Shown in pieces: positions 47,601-54,737 of a stretch of DNA of 64,000 nucleotides. Origin of the DNA: Undaria pinnatifida (lineage: Eukaryota; Sar; Phaeophyceae; Laminariales; Alariaceae). The notes beneath the pieces were generated by a model. It was not told the DNA's origin and did no database searches. It saw nothing but the letters and a program-made list of their open reading frames with translations. The first letter of the stretch is position 1; every line of letters starts with the position of its first letter. The stretch lies in contig JABAKD010000014.1 in assembly GCA_012845835.1 (NCBI GenBank), positions 9,401,701 to 9,465,700 of the forward strand, in the 5' to 3' direction. The position numbers and the translations under genes were made by a program.

Positions 47601-48791
47601 GCACAAAATTACGAATTACCGGGAAAAAAATGCCCCAACCTTTTCTTTTTTTCCGGCATGGTATTTTACAGCAGTGACCTTTCGACAGTGCCGATATATG
47701 CCAGCCAGCACCACCGTCAGCGTACCGGACACCGGCCCTGTTGGGTATAAAACCCGTACTTGGTACTATTAATAGTACATCATGGCGTGTCCCAGTTGAG
47801 GGGAGTGATTTCACCGACGCTACACCGGAAATAACCACTATTCAAACGGCACTATACCGGAAATAGGCACTATTCAACCGGCACTATGCCGTAAATAGGT
47901 ACTATTCAATCGGCACTATACCGGATATAGGCCCCATTCAACCGGCACTATACCGTAAATAGGCATTATTCAACCGGCACTATATCGTAACTAGGCACAA
48001 TACAACCGGCATTGTATCGGAAACAGGCCTGCTCAACCGGCACTATCCCATAAATAGGCACTACTCAACTGGCACTATACCGGAAATAGTCATTATTCAA
48101 CCGGCACTATACCGGAGATATATGCTATTCAACCGGCACTACAGTGGAAATAAGCACTATTCTACCAACACTACATCGGAAATAGGCACTATTCAAGCGG
48201 CACTATTCGGGAAATAGGCGCTATTCAACCGGCACTATACAGAAAATACGCACTACTCAACCGGCCCTATACCGGGAGTGGGCGCTAATCAACCGACACT
48301 ACAGGGAGACAGACTCTCACTGCTCATCGAACGCTCTGTCAAGCTTCGTCGATGGCCCTCCGTATCGCTTGAAGATGTATTTGGGTCTGAATGAAGCCAC
48401 CCCCTTTCGTTCGTCTGCCCGTGTTTTATTTTCCGCCCCGGTTGGACGACTCTTCCTCCACCTGCGGCGGGGTGTGCAAGAGTGGTCCCTCTATGGCGCC
48501 GGTTGATTAGTGATGGTTGCCCGCTACAGTGCCTGTGGAATTGATTGGCGCAGATGAGGAACGTCCAGTAGTGGCAGCGTAGTGCCGGTTGCCGCTATAC
48601 TGCCGATGTTTCCCTTTGTTGTGCACAATCCGGCACTATTGAGGTATTCTAATAGGATTGTCGCACATTTTTGAAGAATGCACGTATTTACTCTGAAAGC
48701 TTTCCCGTTTCCGTCGCTTACCTGTTCTTTTTTTTTTCCGATCCAGCTGTACGACTTCTTCTCCACCTGCGGCTGGGTGTCCGAGTGCTAG
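24862..48791 (+). CDS. ADA2: ADA2 transcriptional coactivator, SAGA/ADA histone acetyltransferase complex subunit (11 exons)
   Basis: Spliced model: 24862-25089, 29113-29272, 30609-30694, 33764-33949, 35765-36661, 39847-40029, 42069-42172, 42889-42982, 45203-45367, 45680-45772, 48747-48791; about 746 residues. ADA2 proteins bind GCN5-type acetyltransferases in the nucleus and help them act on nucleosomes. Domains in order: ZZ zinc finger (C67, C70, C82, C85, C98, C101, H111, H115), SANT (W132, W152, then KSPAELHRRYLDTYL), ADA2 core signature SGYYPLRGDFDHEHDN near residue 500, helical core (exons 6-8), and SWIRM (exons 9-11). Introns 2 and 7 split codons; the rest are phase 0. Known ADA2 proteins are usually about 400-550 residues; the excess here is a low-complexity insert in exon 5. 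The start chosen is an ATG in CAACATGGC; an in-frame ATG exists at 24,643. Identity is certain from domain order; exact exon 4 start and 5' end are less so. Confidence 0.93.
25571..25950 (+). mobile_element. tRNA-derived SINE in ADA2 intron 1
   Basis: The 5' end resembles a tRNA: CCCCAGAGG at the start, A-box-like GGTCTAGTCGTTAA, B-box GGGTTCAAATCTC, and TATGGGG closing the acceptor stem. A body with AAAATAAAGGCGTTTGCCGTGG follows. Tail-only copies elsewhere (2,750; 14,480; 18,090; 30,885) fit 5' truncation. Confidence 0.6.
26993..27167 (+). mobile_element. Family K TIR element, short form (ADA2 intron 1)
   Basis: It contains GGTGTGCCAGGGCAATACGA, TTGGGGGAAGCCGC and GGTTATGGGTGCGATCCCCA, and ends CACCCCTACTGTA. 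It lacks the 33-bp expansion seen at 32,824. Confidence 0.65.
27796..27925. mobile_element. 130-bp hairpin MITE with perfect 19-bp TIRs
   Basis: It starts CAAAGATGTCGGTTGACGG and ends with the exact reverse complement. The interior holds further GTCAAGGCGTC/GACGGCTGTCCGTC inverted motifs. It lies in ADA2 intron 1. An expanded relative is at 40,655-40,937. Confidence 0.85.
27936..28230. mobile_element. TIR element with TAGGTGCCCC ends
   Basis: The ends TAGGTGCCCCCTTTAAGGAA and the inverted TGCCTTAAATGGGGCAACCT pair with few mismatches. The body has no ORF. It starts 10 bp after the previous MITE. Only one copy was seen. Confidence 0.65.
28271..28555 (+). CDS. Unassigned ORF within ADA2 intron 1
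   Basis: The frame reads GKRVHINAVKFKGYMASSYR near its end and looks somewhat coding. It is not needed for the ADA2 frame (exon 1 joins exon 2 within the ZZ finger) and matches no family I know. It could be an element relic or an alternative exon. Confidence 0.2.
   Translation, partial: QKPVMESDKDNGNSGSNLACTFPLEVGFWRHVRPLLPPPLPAAPPKREIGGKGKRVHINAVKFKGYMASSYRYVTRAAAVNKKGVFTARWEAFS
29113..29272 (+). CDS. ADA2: ADA2 exon 2: second half of ZZ finger
   Basis: After a long C/T-rich tract and an ATAG acceptor it reads LCYIRCEEC, then DLCVDCF, then GHKRTHAYRVMDKLQTPIYT. This gives the remaining zinc ligands and the YRVMD motif typical of ADA2. The last codon is split after one base (donor GTGAGC, phase 1). 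Confidence 0.92.
29832..30113 (+). repeat. 280-bp direct repeat, copy 1 (ADA2 intron 2)
   Basis: It shares GACCCTCGCAT, GGAGCATGTCGG, AAGCGCGAAGCG, TGTGAGGTGTTCGG and AGAGACAGCAATG with copy 2 at 34,229-34,522, in the same order and orientation, 4.4 kb apart. Confidence 0.8.
30115..30535 (+). repeat. Tandem array of about 55-bp units before ADA2 exon 3
   Basis: About eight units read GGTAAACCTAGTTTTGGCTA then CAATAAGGCTCATTTTTTT and a G/C-rich GCCGTC. The last unit ends 74 bp before the exon 3 acceptor. Confidence 0.85.
30609..30694 (+). CDS. ADA2: ADA2 exon 3: SANT helices 1-2
   Basis: It starts with AG, completing a Glu codon, and reads ENWTAAEELSLADHTRRLGL then GAWEDIADS. This is the canonical start of an ADA2 SANT domain (tryptophans at 132 and 152). 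Donor GTGAGG, phase 0. The preceding intron ends in TTCGCTTCCTCGCAG. Confidence 0.92.
30885..31050 (+). mobile_element. SINE-like tail fragment (ADA2 intron 3)
   Basis: It matches the 3' part of the SINE at 25,571: GTGGGGAGGGGGAAAAAAGA, TACGCCTAGGGAGGGAGAA and an A/G-rich end. Confidence 0.55.
31787..32690 (+). repeat. 900-bp (ACCGTTACT)n array in ADA2 intron 3
   Basis: Units of 9 and 12 bp mix ACCGTTACT, GCCGTTACT and ACTACCGTTACT. Read from the minus strand they spell AGTAACGGT, i.e. Ser-Asn-Gly. Long open frames on both strands are artefacts. Confidence 0.95.
32824..33226 (+). mobile_element. Family K TIR element with internal 33-bp array
   Basis: The outer ends are CAGTACGGGTCCCCCAGTA and CGCCTTATTGGGCGACCCC plus TACTG. 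Inside, about eight units of CCTTATATCGGGATATCGCC plus 13 bp repeat with period 33 (32,945-33,200). Short-form relatives: 26,993-27,167, 39,438-39,580 and 62,080-62,435. Confidence 0.75.
33764..33949 (+). CDS. ADA2: ADA2 exon 4: SANT helix 3 and linker
   Basis: It encodes KSPAELHRRYLDTYL, the third SANT helix, and a linker ending TDPGSCEANLRGIK before donor GTGCGG. Two phase-0 acceptors are possible: CAG before 33,764 adds KLFFRRK and lengthens the helix 2-3 turn, while AAG before 33,785 shortens it. The upstream tract is A-rich, so the choice is open. Read-through past the donor gives VRCSK and a stop. The tail of this exon is repeated downstream in intron 4. Confidence 0.8.
33905..35135 (+). 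repeat. Repeated exon-4 tail and donor segments in intron 4
   Basis: The end of exon 4 with its donor (from 33,905) recurs in degenerate form at about 34,166, 34,925 and 35,074. The copy at 34,925 still reads LTDPGGCYRDLRRVK, GTGCGG, then VRCSK and a stop, like exon 4 itself. The copy at 35,074 reads ADPERLEPALREVK and is followed by GTATGG. G-rich spacers and a GGCGTTTTGGTNCC motif are shared between units. Confidence 0.75.
34229..34522 (+). repeat. 280-bp direct repeat, copy 2 (ADA2 intron 4)
   Basis: The partner of 29,832-30,113, about 80% alike by eye. It lies between the first and second decayed exon-4 tails, so it may have moved as part of that rearrangement. Confidence 0.8.
35765..36661 (+). 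CDS. ADA2: ADA2 exon 5: Ala/Gly/Asn-rich insert, NLS and core signature
   Basis: The largest exon (299 codons). It starts VNSREIRRRTIAELG after a CCAG acceptor. An alanine-rich stretch follows (35,860-36,010), then an Asn-Gly repeat at 36,118-36,340 built on AACGGT-type units. A basic cluster containing KKKRKV, a classical monopartite NLS pattern, lies at 36,508-36,528. The exon closes with the family signature YYPLRGDFDHEHDNAAEE. Donor GTGAGG, phase 0. The low-complexity insert explains most of the excess length and is a likely site of length polymorphism. Confidence 0.92.
37190..37410 (+). repeat. Dispersed repeat with poly-C end (ADA2 intron 5)
   Basis: It runs from GCGATGGCTATCCTAGGAGA through GAGCGCCCAAATGTTGGAGG to GCAAGCAACAAATGAGTACG and a C-run. 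Relatives: 58,310-58,490, inverted 43,000-43,250, and a fragment at 22,630-22,700. Confidence 0.7.
37820..38639 (+). mobile_element. Family F TIR element with sixfold amplified 3' part
   Basis: It begins GACGCGTGCTACGATAGAGA and ends ACCTCTATCGTAGCACGCGT. From 38,100 the terminal 100-115 bp (ATAGCATTCCGACGATTTT to CTCTATGGTAGCACAAGG) is repeated about five times before the final intact end. It lies in ADA2 intron 5. Confidence 0.85.
39005..39265 (+). repeat. (GCTTGCCT)n minisatellite (ADA2 intron 5)
   Basis: About 30 copies of an 8-bp unit, GCTTGCCT or variants such as GCTAGCTT, drifting toward the 3' end. Confidence 0.95.
39438..39580 (+). mobile_element. Family K fragment (ADA2 intron 5)
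   Basis: It starts CAGTGGGGGTCCCCCAGTAA and carries GTGTGCCATAGCAATATGGC, then breaks off near CCTTATACTGTG. Confidence 0.6.
39847..40029 (+). CDS. ADA2: ADA2 exon 6: helical core
   Basis: It encodes 61 residues starting LLTDMEFADTD and running through VIGVYNHRLDLREKRKQF and IEHNLLDVHK. This matches the segment directly after the PLRGDFD motif in ADA2 proteins. Acceptor GGGCTCAG, donor GTAAAC, both phase 0. Confidence 0.93.
40655..40937. mobile_element. Expanded hairpin element related to 27,796 (ADA2 intron 6)
   Basis: The internal GACGGTCTAGTTTTGACCCG to TTGGACTTATCATACTAG segment is repeated three times between ends GGTTGACGG and GCCGTCAACTCCGACATCT. Confidence 0.75.
42069..42172 (+). 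CDS. ADA2: ADA2 exon 7: helical core
   Basis: It reads EERDLVARLRPLARF then STAEEHEELINDLLLTKKI, the next conserved ADA2 segment. Acceptor CTCCAG, donor GTAAGC, phase 2. Confidence 0.92.
42275..42797 (+). mobile_element. Family F TIR element filling ADA2 intron 7
   Basis: It begins GACGCATTGTACGTTAGAGG and ends CTCTATCGTAGCACGCGTCC. Two blocks of TTATTAATAGG-type 11-bp repeats (42,470-42,570, 42,630-42,735) each end in GGTTAAGGAGCCCCGTCACT, showing duplication. It makes up most of the 716-bp intron. Confidence 0.8.
42889..42982 (+). CDS. ADA2: ADA2 exon 8: helical core and linker
   Basis: The first base completes the split Arg codon. It then reads ARIEQLQGLRQNGVSS and a charged tail ending QKKRQDM. 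Acceptor GATCAG, donor GTGGGT, phase 0. The linker to the SWIRM domain is shorter than in animal homologues. Confidence 0.9.
43000..43255 (-). repeat. Dispersed repeat with poly-G start (ADA2 intron 8)
   Basis: The inverted form of 37,190-37,410: CTTTGCTGCTTGCC, CCATTGTACACGCGTC, CCAACGCTTGGGCGCTC and TATCTCCTAGGATTGCGGTC. Confidence 0.65.
43560..43765 (+). mobile_element. Family G palindrome element (ADA2 intron 8)
   Basis: It has CTTTTGCAGTGTCTCGGG, TCACTCGCGCGAGTAACC, TAGCTACGCTGCGCCAAGCA and GAGTCACTCGTGCGAGTATG, spaced as at 17,208. Confidence 0.75.
43770..44015 (+). repeat. (ATGAT)n pentanucleotide repeat
   Basis: ATGATATGATATGATATG with drift, starting directly after the family G element. 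It can pair with itself only weakly. Confidence 0.92.
44575..44700 (+). repeat. (TTG)n microsatellite (ADA2 intron 8)
   Basis: A TTG tract with GTG variants. ATCAGGTTTCGTCG follows it, similar to AATCAAGTTCGTGG after the 6,772 tract, so both may be parts of one element. Confidence 0.93.
45203..45367 (+). CDS. ADA2: ADA2 exon 9: start of SWIRM domain, non-canonical GC donor
   Basis: A Gly-rich linker is followed by LLDLTGAPGLEYMSEAEILL and CSQLHMMPSYYLTIK, the first half of an ADA2-type SWIRM domain. The only donor that keeps frame with exon 10 is GCGAGT at 45,368; the nearby GT at 45,372 would shift frame. Acceptor TTTCTACAG, phase 0 on both sides. Confidence 0.91.
45680..45772 (+). CDS. ADA2: ADA2 exon 10: SWIRM domain
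   Basis: It reads AAMLQECARAGFLKRKN then LSGLVRLDTARLEK, continuing the SWIRM fold. Acceptor CCCACCACAG, donor GTACCC, phase 0. Confidence 0.92.
45840..45960 (+). repeat. (CCCT)n tract (ADA2 intron 10)
   Basis: A pyrimidine tract of CCCT units with a C-run near 45,920. Confidence 0.95.
45965..46300 (+). repeat. Tandem repeats of a splice-acceptor-like motif (ADA2 intron 10)
   Basis: About 14 short units of TGTTTCTTACTATTTCCAGC type, each with a pyrimidine run ending in CAG or TAG. A related unit recurs near 46,650-46,690. Confidence 0.8.
46311..46636 (+). mobile_element. Family H TIR element (ADA2 intron 10)
   Basis: It starts AGTCATCCCTCTATAG and ends TTCCGTGTGATGGCTC. The body has TTGTTTTAGGACTAACGCAT and CTTCGAAGTCATATTTCAGG. 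Confidence 0.72.
46862..46975 (+). mobile_element. Family G fragment (ADA2 intron 10)
   Basis: It keeps only the first palindrome, GTCACTCGCGCGAGTCAC, followed by CCTCCTGTTGCAAG. Confidence 0.6.
47100..47310 (+). repeat. GGGTCGG-rich tandem repeats (ADA2 intron 10)
   Basis: Units of about 55 bp with CGGGTCGGGTCGGCCAGCGG and GATCTGGAGGTTTTAAG. They make a 127-codon frame at 47,120-47,503 whose Gly/Ser-rich repeats come from the DNA repeat. A related block starts at 63,885. Confidence 0.85.
47826..48300 (+). repeat. 32-bp tandem array (ADA2 intron 10)
   Basis: About 14 units of AACCGGCACTATACCGGAAA plus TAGGCACTATTC. Isolated CCGGCACTAT pieces also occur at 25,395-25,410, 26,740-26,790 and 48,620-48,640, so the array grew from a dispersed element. 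Confidence 0.92.
48435..48480 (+). pseudogene. Decayed duplicate of ADA2 exon 11
   Basis: The stretch reads LDDSSSTCGGVCK in the frame matching LYDFFSTCGWVSEC of the true terminal exon. The flanking T-rich tract and CCG are also shared, but the AG acceptor has become CCGG and the stop is lost. It looks like a local duplication now decaying. Confidence 0.65.
48747..48791 (+). CDS. ADA2: ADA2 exon 11: SWIRM C-terminus and stop
   Basis: A short terminal exon reading LYDFFSTCGWVSEC and TAG. The final SWIRM helix of ADA2 proteins has the pattern (I/L)YDF...GW, so this is the expected end. It is preceded by a long T-rich tract and GATCCAG. A decayed copy of the exon lies about 300 bp upstream. Confidence 0.9.
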   Translation: MYDFFSTCGWVSEC

Positions 48792-49805
48792 CTGGATGAG
48801 GTCGGTGTCGACAGCAGCAACGGCGACAGCTCTATCTGCTACGATCATCATTGTTGGCTGCACGCAGGCTGCGAACGTGCGGAGGGCATACATACGGGAG
48901 GAGATTATACAATGCATATAATGAGATTGATATTATTAGCCCACAGTATGTGTATATTTTGGGGAAGACATAGGGGAAGGTTAGGAGGAAGTCGATGAGA
49001 AGAATTAGGGGAAGGGGTACTATTAATAGAAAAACATAATGTATTGGGATCTGGGAAAACGTGAGAAGAAAGTAAGAAGGCTGTTTGTAACCCTCGTGGC
49101 TTTGCGCACCGACGGCTTGACTTTTCGGGAATGCTACATTGGGAATTCGCAGAATCACGAAGGGCTTATTTTACTCCAGCTGGAAAAGTTATACTAGTAT
49201 TATTAGTAAGAGAAAATTAAGAGAGGTATTTTAGCTGTTTTTTTGTTGCGATGCGTGTGAACCCACGTTTGGGTATTTCAGGGACAACACACGCGTCGAT
49301 TGGAATTGGGTCGTTTCTGCAGGAGCACCAATGGGTTTACTTTGCACAACTACATCCACAATTTTGGGGTGATGACCTCTCAATGCATGCTGGGGATTGC
49401 AGTGGACCTATCTGCTATTTGTTCACCATCACAAAGGTTTTTATCTGTGCATTTGAAACAGACTATCAATACGTGTACACGTGAAGTTTGAGTTGAGATA
49501 CTTCAGAAAACTCAAAGGGCTTACGATGTACAACGGTACCCTCGTCGTTTTTGGAACGAGTTGGCAATACGCACGTGGGTATTAGAGTTGGGATAATTCA
49601 GAAAACTCGAAGGGCTGAACGTTGTAAAACTGAATCCACATGTGCTTTGTGCTGGACGAATTATTACCGCGTACTTGGAAGGTCGGTTGGATTGTTTGTC
49701 CACAAATACTAGTCTAAGAGCTTATTGTATACAAGTGTTTGGGGGAGGGATTATCAATACGTCGTTGGATTTTGAGTTGGATAGTTTTTACCGTAGCCTG
49801 GGTGA
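48792..49805. other. ADA2 3' flank
   Basis: The first few hundred bases probably include the 3' untranslated region. GAGTTGNGATANTTCAGAAA recurs at about 49,492 and 49,586 with AACTCNAAGGGCT (a 94-bp duplication). A frame at 49,251-49,484 after TTTGGGTATTTCAG could be an exon but has no recognisable content. Confidence 0.4.
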
Positions 49806-49807
49806 CA

Positions 49808-50108
49808 AGAGTCATCCCTCCATAGTGCGGTAGGGGGTCACAGTTTTTGGGTTAACTAAATATTTATTACCTCTATATTGCGGTTGAGCTGATCAAGTGT
49901 GGAACTATCGGTTAGCATGACGATCTTACCGATGCATTTGTTTTTTAAGACTAGGCACACAAGTGTTGGCCGGGTCCCGCGAACGAATGTGTTCCAAGTC
50001 GTGTTTCGGTTGATGGTGAGATGCTGAGATTGGGCTCCTCATTTTAGTATTAATAGCTCAGAAACCTCTTAGAATCTGCTGCACCAACCCCTGTTGTGGG
50101 ATTGCTCG
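49808..50108 (+). mobile_element. Family H TIR element
   Basis: It starts AGAGTCATCCCTCCATAGTG and ends CTGTTGTGGGATTGCTCG. It carries the body marks GAACTATCGGTTAGCATGAC and ATCTGCTGCACC. Confidence 0.72.
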
Positions 50109-50125
50109 CCTTGCCTACCGTAGTT

Positions 50126-50389
50126 GACGCGTGCTACGACAGAGGTGTACCTATTTTTGGCGAAAATGGTTCCTGAATAACGGGGCTCCTTGACCCAAAA
50201 GCGTCGGAAGAAAAACGCCTCTTTTTTTTTTTTCTTTGGTCCTCGTCATGTACCTAGGCCGTGGGATTTTTCATTCGGTCGCAGCAGAATTCTTGTTCTC
50301 CAAATCAGTTTTTGGGAGAAGTCTTAAGGTCCCAAATTGAGGAGCAGAATTAGAAAAAAAGTGGTGCACCTCTATCGTAGCACGTGTCA
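50126..50389 (-). mobile_element. Family F TIR element
   Basis: It starts GACGCGTGCTACGACAGAGG and ends GGTGCACCTCTATCGTAGCA. Orientation is set by GAAGTCTTAAGGTCCCAAAT near its end, matching 10,254-10,514. Confidence 0.8.
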
Positions 50390-50559
50390 CCTTGTTACAC
50401 CGGAGGTTTCCTACCGCGGCCTGCCCACGGTACCCTGCCTGCCGTTGGCTTGCCCACCCTAGCTTAGTTGTGCGGCCCTCCTCGCCGGTCCAAGCCCTCT
50501 CCGATGGTTGGCGTCGCTTTGTGCGGAGCTCTATTGCGATGCTTTACGATGACAGATAT

Positions 50560-50905
50560 AGCTATCTAGATCAGATAGATTGATCGTATAGGTCATGTAG
50601 ACCCTGTAACTGTCGTTGTGAAAGATGTTGTTCGGGATCTGTGCAGCACGGAGACATCCAAACCCAGGAAACAGATCATACGGCTCCCACCAGGCGACGT
50701 GATCGAAAGGCCGTGCAGATCATGTCGTCAGAGACCAGGGATCTGTCTGCCCTACATGACAGATCCTTAAAAATGTAGGTATATCTGATCCGACTTTGCA
50801 GGTTTTTTGCGACGCGTGGGACGCTTGCTTGTGCTGATGCTTCGTATACTTGATGGTTTACCGTTGATATTGCCGTCGAACGCATGGAATACCGCTACGG
50901 TAGAC
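50560..50905. other. No gene recognised; GATC-rich stretch
   Basis: Short ATCTAGATCAGATAG-type motifs resemble those at 41,690-41,760 and 54,330-54,440. No coding signal. Confidence 0.4.
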
Positions 50906-51145
50906 AATCAATGTTACGATAGTGGGGTTATGATTTTTTTTTGGGTCCCTTTTTAAGGGCCTTTCTTCGCAGCGTCCCGGCGTCACTCGCGCGAGTTACC
51001 CCCTGCTCCTTTCCGACCTTGAGCTTGGGTGCTATTTTAAGCTGGCGATGTGAACCCGCAATGCAATAGTTGGCCACGCTGCGCCAAGAATACATCGTGT
51101 AAAGTCGTTTCCGTCAGTGGGGTACAGAATCACTCGTGCAAGTGA
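50906..51145 (+). mobile_element. Family G palindrome element
   Basis: GTCACTCGCGCGAGTTACCC, GGCCACGCTGCGCCAAGAAT and AATCACTCGTGCAAGTGATG appear in the family order. Confidence 0.72.
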
Positions 51146-51203
51146 TGGGAACCCGGTAGTGACAAACGCGGGTACCCCCCATACCGTAGCCGTGGTCGTT
51201 AGG

Positions 51204-51518
51204 GAGTCATCCCTCTATAGTGCGGTGGGGGTTGCAGTCTTGTGGGCCAAAGGTTTCTGGCAATGTTGCGGTTGGCTTTCTCGTGTTGGGACAACTGCCG
51301 GGGTTAGTCTGTTACTCTTACGAGTATGGTTGGTTTTGGACTAGCGCGTAGAAGTTTTGGCCCAGGACTACGCGAACGAATGCCTTCGAAGTTAGGTTGC
51401 GTGGGACTGCGCGGACGCATGCCTTCCAAGTCATGTTGCAGGGGTGAGATATTGAACTCCTCGTGTTTGGAGCTCAGAAATTTCCGAAGCCTAACTCCTA
51501 GGTGACCGTGGGATGGCT
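51204..51518 (+). mobile_element. Family H TIR element
   Basis: It starts GAGTCATCCCTCTATAGTGC and ends GTGACCGTGGGATGGCTT. Internally TGGCCCAGGACTACGCGAAC to AAGTTAGGTTG is followed by a second version of the same 50 bp. Confidence 0.75.
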
Positions 51519-51559
51519 TTAGCGGGCGGGCGGGGCGGGCGGGGGGGGGAAGGGGGGGG

Positions 51560-52144
51560 CGATTTAGGGTTGCTTCGTTTTTCAGCGACCCGGAGGCGTT
51601 CTCGCGAGTGACTGGCGACATCGCTGCTGTAGTTTTCGGTTGCGCGATGTACGCACCGCCTTGCAATCGTTTGTTGTGCTGCTCCAAGGAAATACTAGAA
51701 AGTCTGGTTTTGTGTGTGGTACTGAGCTACTCTCGGGTGAGTGGCAGAAATTCGGTAGAGAAAAAAGAGGTCCCCCCCCAGCATTGGTCCGTGGTTCTCC
51801 TGGATGTACATATCATATATGCGGTGAGCGAGGGGGAATGTTGTAACAATGGCGTTTCACGTGGCGAACGCCGACCCCTCCATTGTAGCCCTTGTACAAC
51901 TGCACACGCGTAAAAAGTTCGGGAACCGCTGTCTGGTTGGAAGTAGTAGTGTTATGTATCCCTTGTACTGTTGCAGGCACGATGATGTTGATGTTGCATG
52001 ATGCCGTACGTCGGAAAAATCTCACAGATCCCTACTTTTGATGGTATAGATATTTCGGGGAAGATCTGTACGGTCTAGCTCATGATACCGGAAGGGACCC
52101 GTCCGATCTGCATGATCTATCAACTGTTTCCAAGGGACCGATGC
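51560..52144. other. No gene recognised
   Basis: A partial family G palindrome (TCTCGCGAGTGACTGG) lies at 51,600. Frames at 51,608-51,913 (+) are short and unremarkable. Confidence 0.35.
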
Positions 52145-52375
52145 TAAGGCAGGGGGGTCCCCTTTTGAGGGCCTTTGTTTTTCGTTGGCTCGGGGTCACT
52201 CGCGCGAGTGACCCCCTGTTTCATGCGGTCGTAGGCTTTCTTTCGTGCTGACTTCATTTTTCGAAGTGAATGCCCGATGGGATGGTCGAGTTACGCGGTG
52301 CCACACGAAAATCGCCCAACTTGTTTTGTCAAGTAAGCTGACAAGAGTCACTCGTCCAAGTGGCTCAGACAGGGT
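52145..52375 (+). mobile_element. Family G element with the longest palindrome
   Basis: The palindrome here is perfect over 24 bp (52,192-52,215): GTCACTCGCGCGAGTGAC extended by GGG/CCC. The second motif is GTCACTCGTCCAAGTGGC. Confidence 0.78.
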
Positions 52376-52529
52376 GTAGTGAACATTGAGGGTACCTCCC
52401 TGCCGGAACCTGATTTCGGGGTTGGATCTGTATTCTCAGTACACGGATCCGGGGCAGCGTATCATGGCGGCGGGTGGATACTGTCAGGGTCTACTGTAGT
52501 CGATGGTCTAGGTGGCCTAGATATGTGAG

Positions 52530-52660
52530 TCGTGCTATGGTAGCCCCCCCCCGCTATTTTTATGTTCACGAAATCGCCGGTTTTGAAACCAGCTCCCGGC
52601 CGTATTTCCTGGAATCACGGTGCCACCCTTCCCACCCCGACGTCATCGTTCGATAGCCCT
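52530..52660 (-). mobile_element. Family I fragment
   Basis: Reverse of the 3' half of family I: CTATGGTAGCCCCCCC, CCGGTTTTGAAACCAGCTCC and GACGTCATCGTTCGATAG. Confidence 0.65.
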
Positions 52661-54625
52661 ACATGTACAAACGAGAAAAAATACGAAGATGATACTTCGA
52701 AGTATAGACTATATTTTTCATATTAATAGCATACTTTCTCGTGTCGAACAGCCACGACACGTTCGTTGAAGAAAATCTTTTTTCTTTTTTTTTTTTTCGG
52801 GGGGGGGGGAGGGCTATGGTAGAACCAGTCAGATCGTGTATCTGCAGTCAGTCGGAGTTGTGCAATGTTGGGAGCCGCCGGAGTGCTTGGGGTTAGCGGT
52901 GTGTGGAATTTCCCGCGTGCAGCTAGCTGTGCACGCGCCATTTACGGGGAAAACGCCTGCTTGGAATTCGTCTGCGTGAAGCCTTTTTGAGGCCCCAATA
53001 GTATCGACTAAAAACACGACGTTTTAGCCCGTGCGATCGATGCATATTCTCAACAGTCTCATGTAGGAGGAGCAGAGTGCAGCCGTTTGAGTTGCAGCAC
53101 ATGCTGTTCGCGGGTAATCTCCTAGCTCCTACCCGCGCTCCCGTTTGGACAACTCCCCTGCTCAGCAGCCCGGCTTGCTCCCAGTTGTCGGTTTTGTAAC
53201 CGTCACTTTTTTTTATTTATGTTTCCTGTTGATGTCCGAAAGGAGACCGTTCTGTTGTCGATGCCTTCGCCGTCCCAGAACGATGGATTTTATTTCGCCG
53301 AGAAGCGTGGCTGCCGAGGGGGGGGGGGCAGGGGGGAGTTCCGGGGTGGAGGCTGTACCGATATTGTAGTTATTCGGTGGTTTTTTTGTTGTTCGGTTTA
53401 CGAAGTGTTATTGCTTTTCATTATCTTTCCATAACGTGCAGAATTTGTGACGGGCTGGAGGCTCTCTGACGCTGTTTTTTTTTTTTTCGGTGTACAAAAT
53501 GAAAGTGCAGATTTTTTTCTTTCGGTATCGATTCGGTGTTTCGTGCAGATGTGCATGCGCCCCCCGGGCAACACCCTGGCAGGCTTGTTGTTGTTGGTCG
53601 AGTCAGCAAGTGTTCAAGATGGGGGTTTCGCTGGAGGAGGCGTGCTATGTGCTACGATAGGGTTGCGGTAACTATTATTGTTGACTGGCATATTTCTGAC
53701 TGGCGACTAAGAATACGGTATTGTGGTAGCATACCCCGTTTTTTACGGCCGGGCTTAGGCTACTCGCACAGGTAACTGTGCACGTCACTGAAATATATAA
53801 ATAAGTAAAGGGAAGCGATTGTTTTGGCGCAACGTAGCTAAACATTTCAACGTGAATTCACATCGCAAACTTAAACAGAACGAAAGCTTAAGGGGCCATT
53901 CCTCATACGAACTCGCAAGAAAAAGCACACGAATCCCGAAAAAAAAAAGGTTACGAGATTCCTGACGAAAAATACGAAATGCCGCGTTTTACCGAAAACA
54001 ACATCGCGTTTTTTTTGTTGTCAGGAATCCTGACATCAATTTGTTTTGGAAAGTACGTGTAGAAATGATTTTCAAACTCGGGATTCCTGGACAAACATTA
54101 CGAATCTTCGCGAAAATAACATGTCGTCACACGTTTTCTTGTCATGATTCATGGCATTTTTCGTGTCGTGTTCGTTCGGAACAGGCCTAAGACCAGGTCC
54201 CGGGCCACCGAAAAAGAAAAAAGCTACGAGAAGTGCACATACACCCTAACGTACTAAAATATTCCAGGATTAGATCCGTACTCCTCTTCGTCATACAGAT
54301 CGTGCATGTAACATACCTCATAATGGGTCTAGACACAGGATCTACTGTAGGAGATGACCTAGGTGATACTTCGTCGAAGTATGTATATTATGATCTAGAC
54401 AGATGATCTAGGTGTATAGATTATCTAGATCGTGATCTGCCTGCCTGCCCGAGGTGTAAAATGCCTTAATACCCAGCAAGAATCTCGAACTCGAAGTTAA
54501 TGTGGCCATTTACATTTTTTAAGCGACTGTGGACTGCATTTATTTATCCGTCTGCTTATTATGCCCCATGCACCAGCAGTAAAGTACTCGTACATTTTTC
54601 GTCTCTTATGTTTTGGGGACAAATT
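52661..54625. other. No gene recognised
   Basis: Contains a second GGGCTATGGTAGAACC end (52,805), short inverted CAGGAATCCTGAC-type motifs (53,960-54,130) and GATCTAGAT-rich sequence (54,330-54,440). Several short frames show no family. Confidence 0.4.
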
Positions 54626-54737
54626 CTACCATAGCCCCCCCACCATAACGTTCGATTTTGTTCAAGGAGGGTTTCGTGGCTCCTCGACACGAGGAAGGAT
54701 ACTTATTTGACAAAAGTTCTTTACATACATGGCTGAT

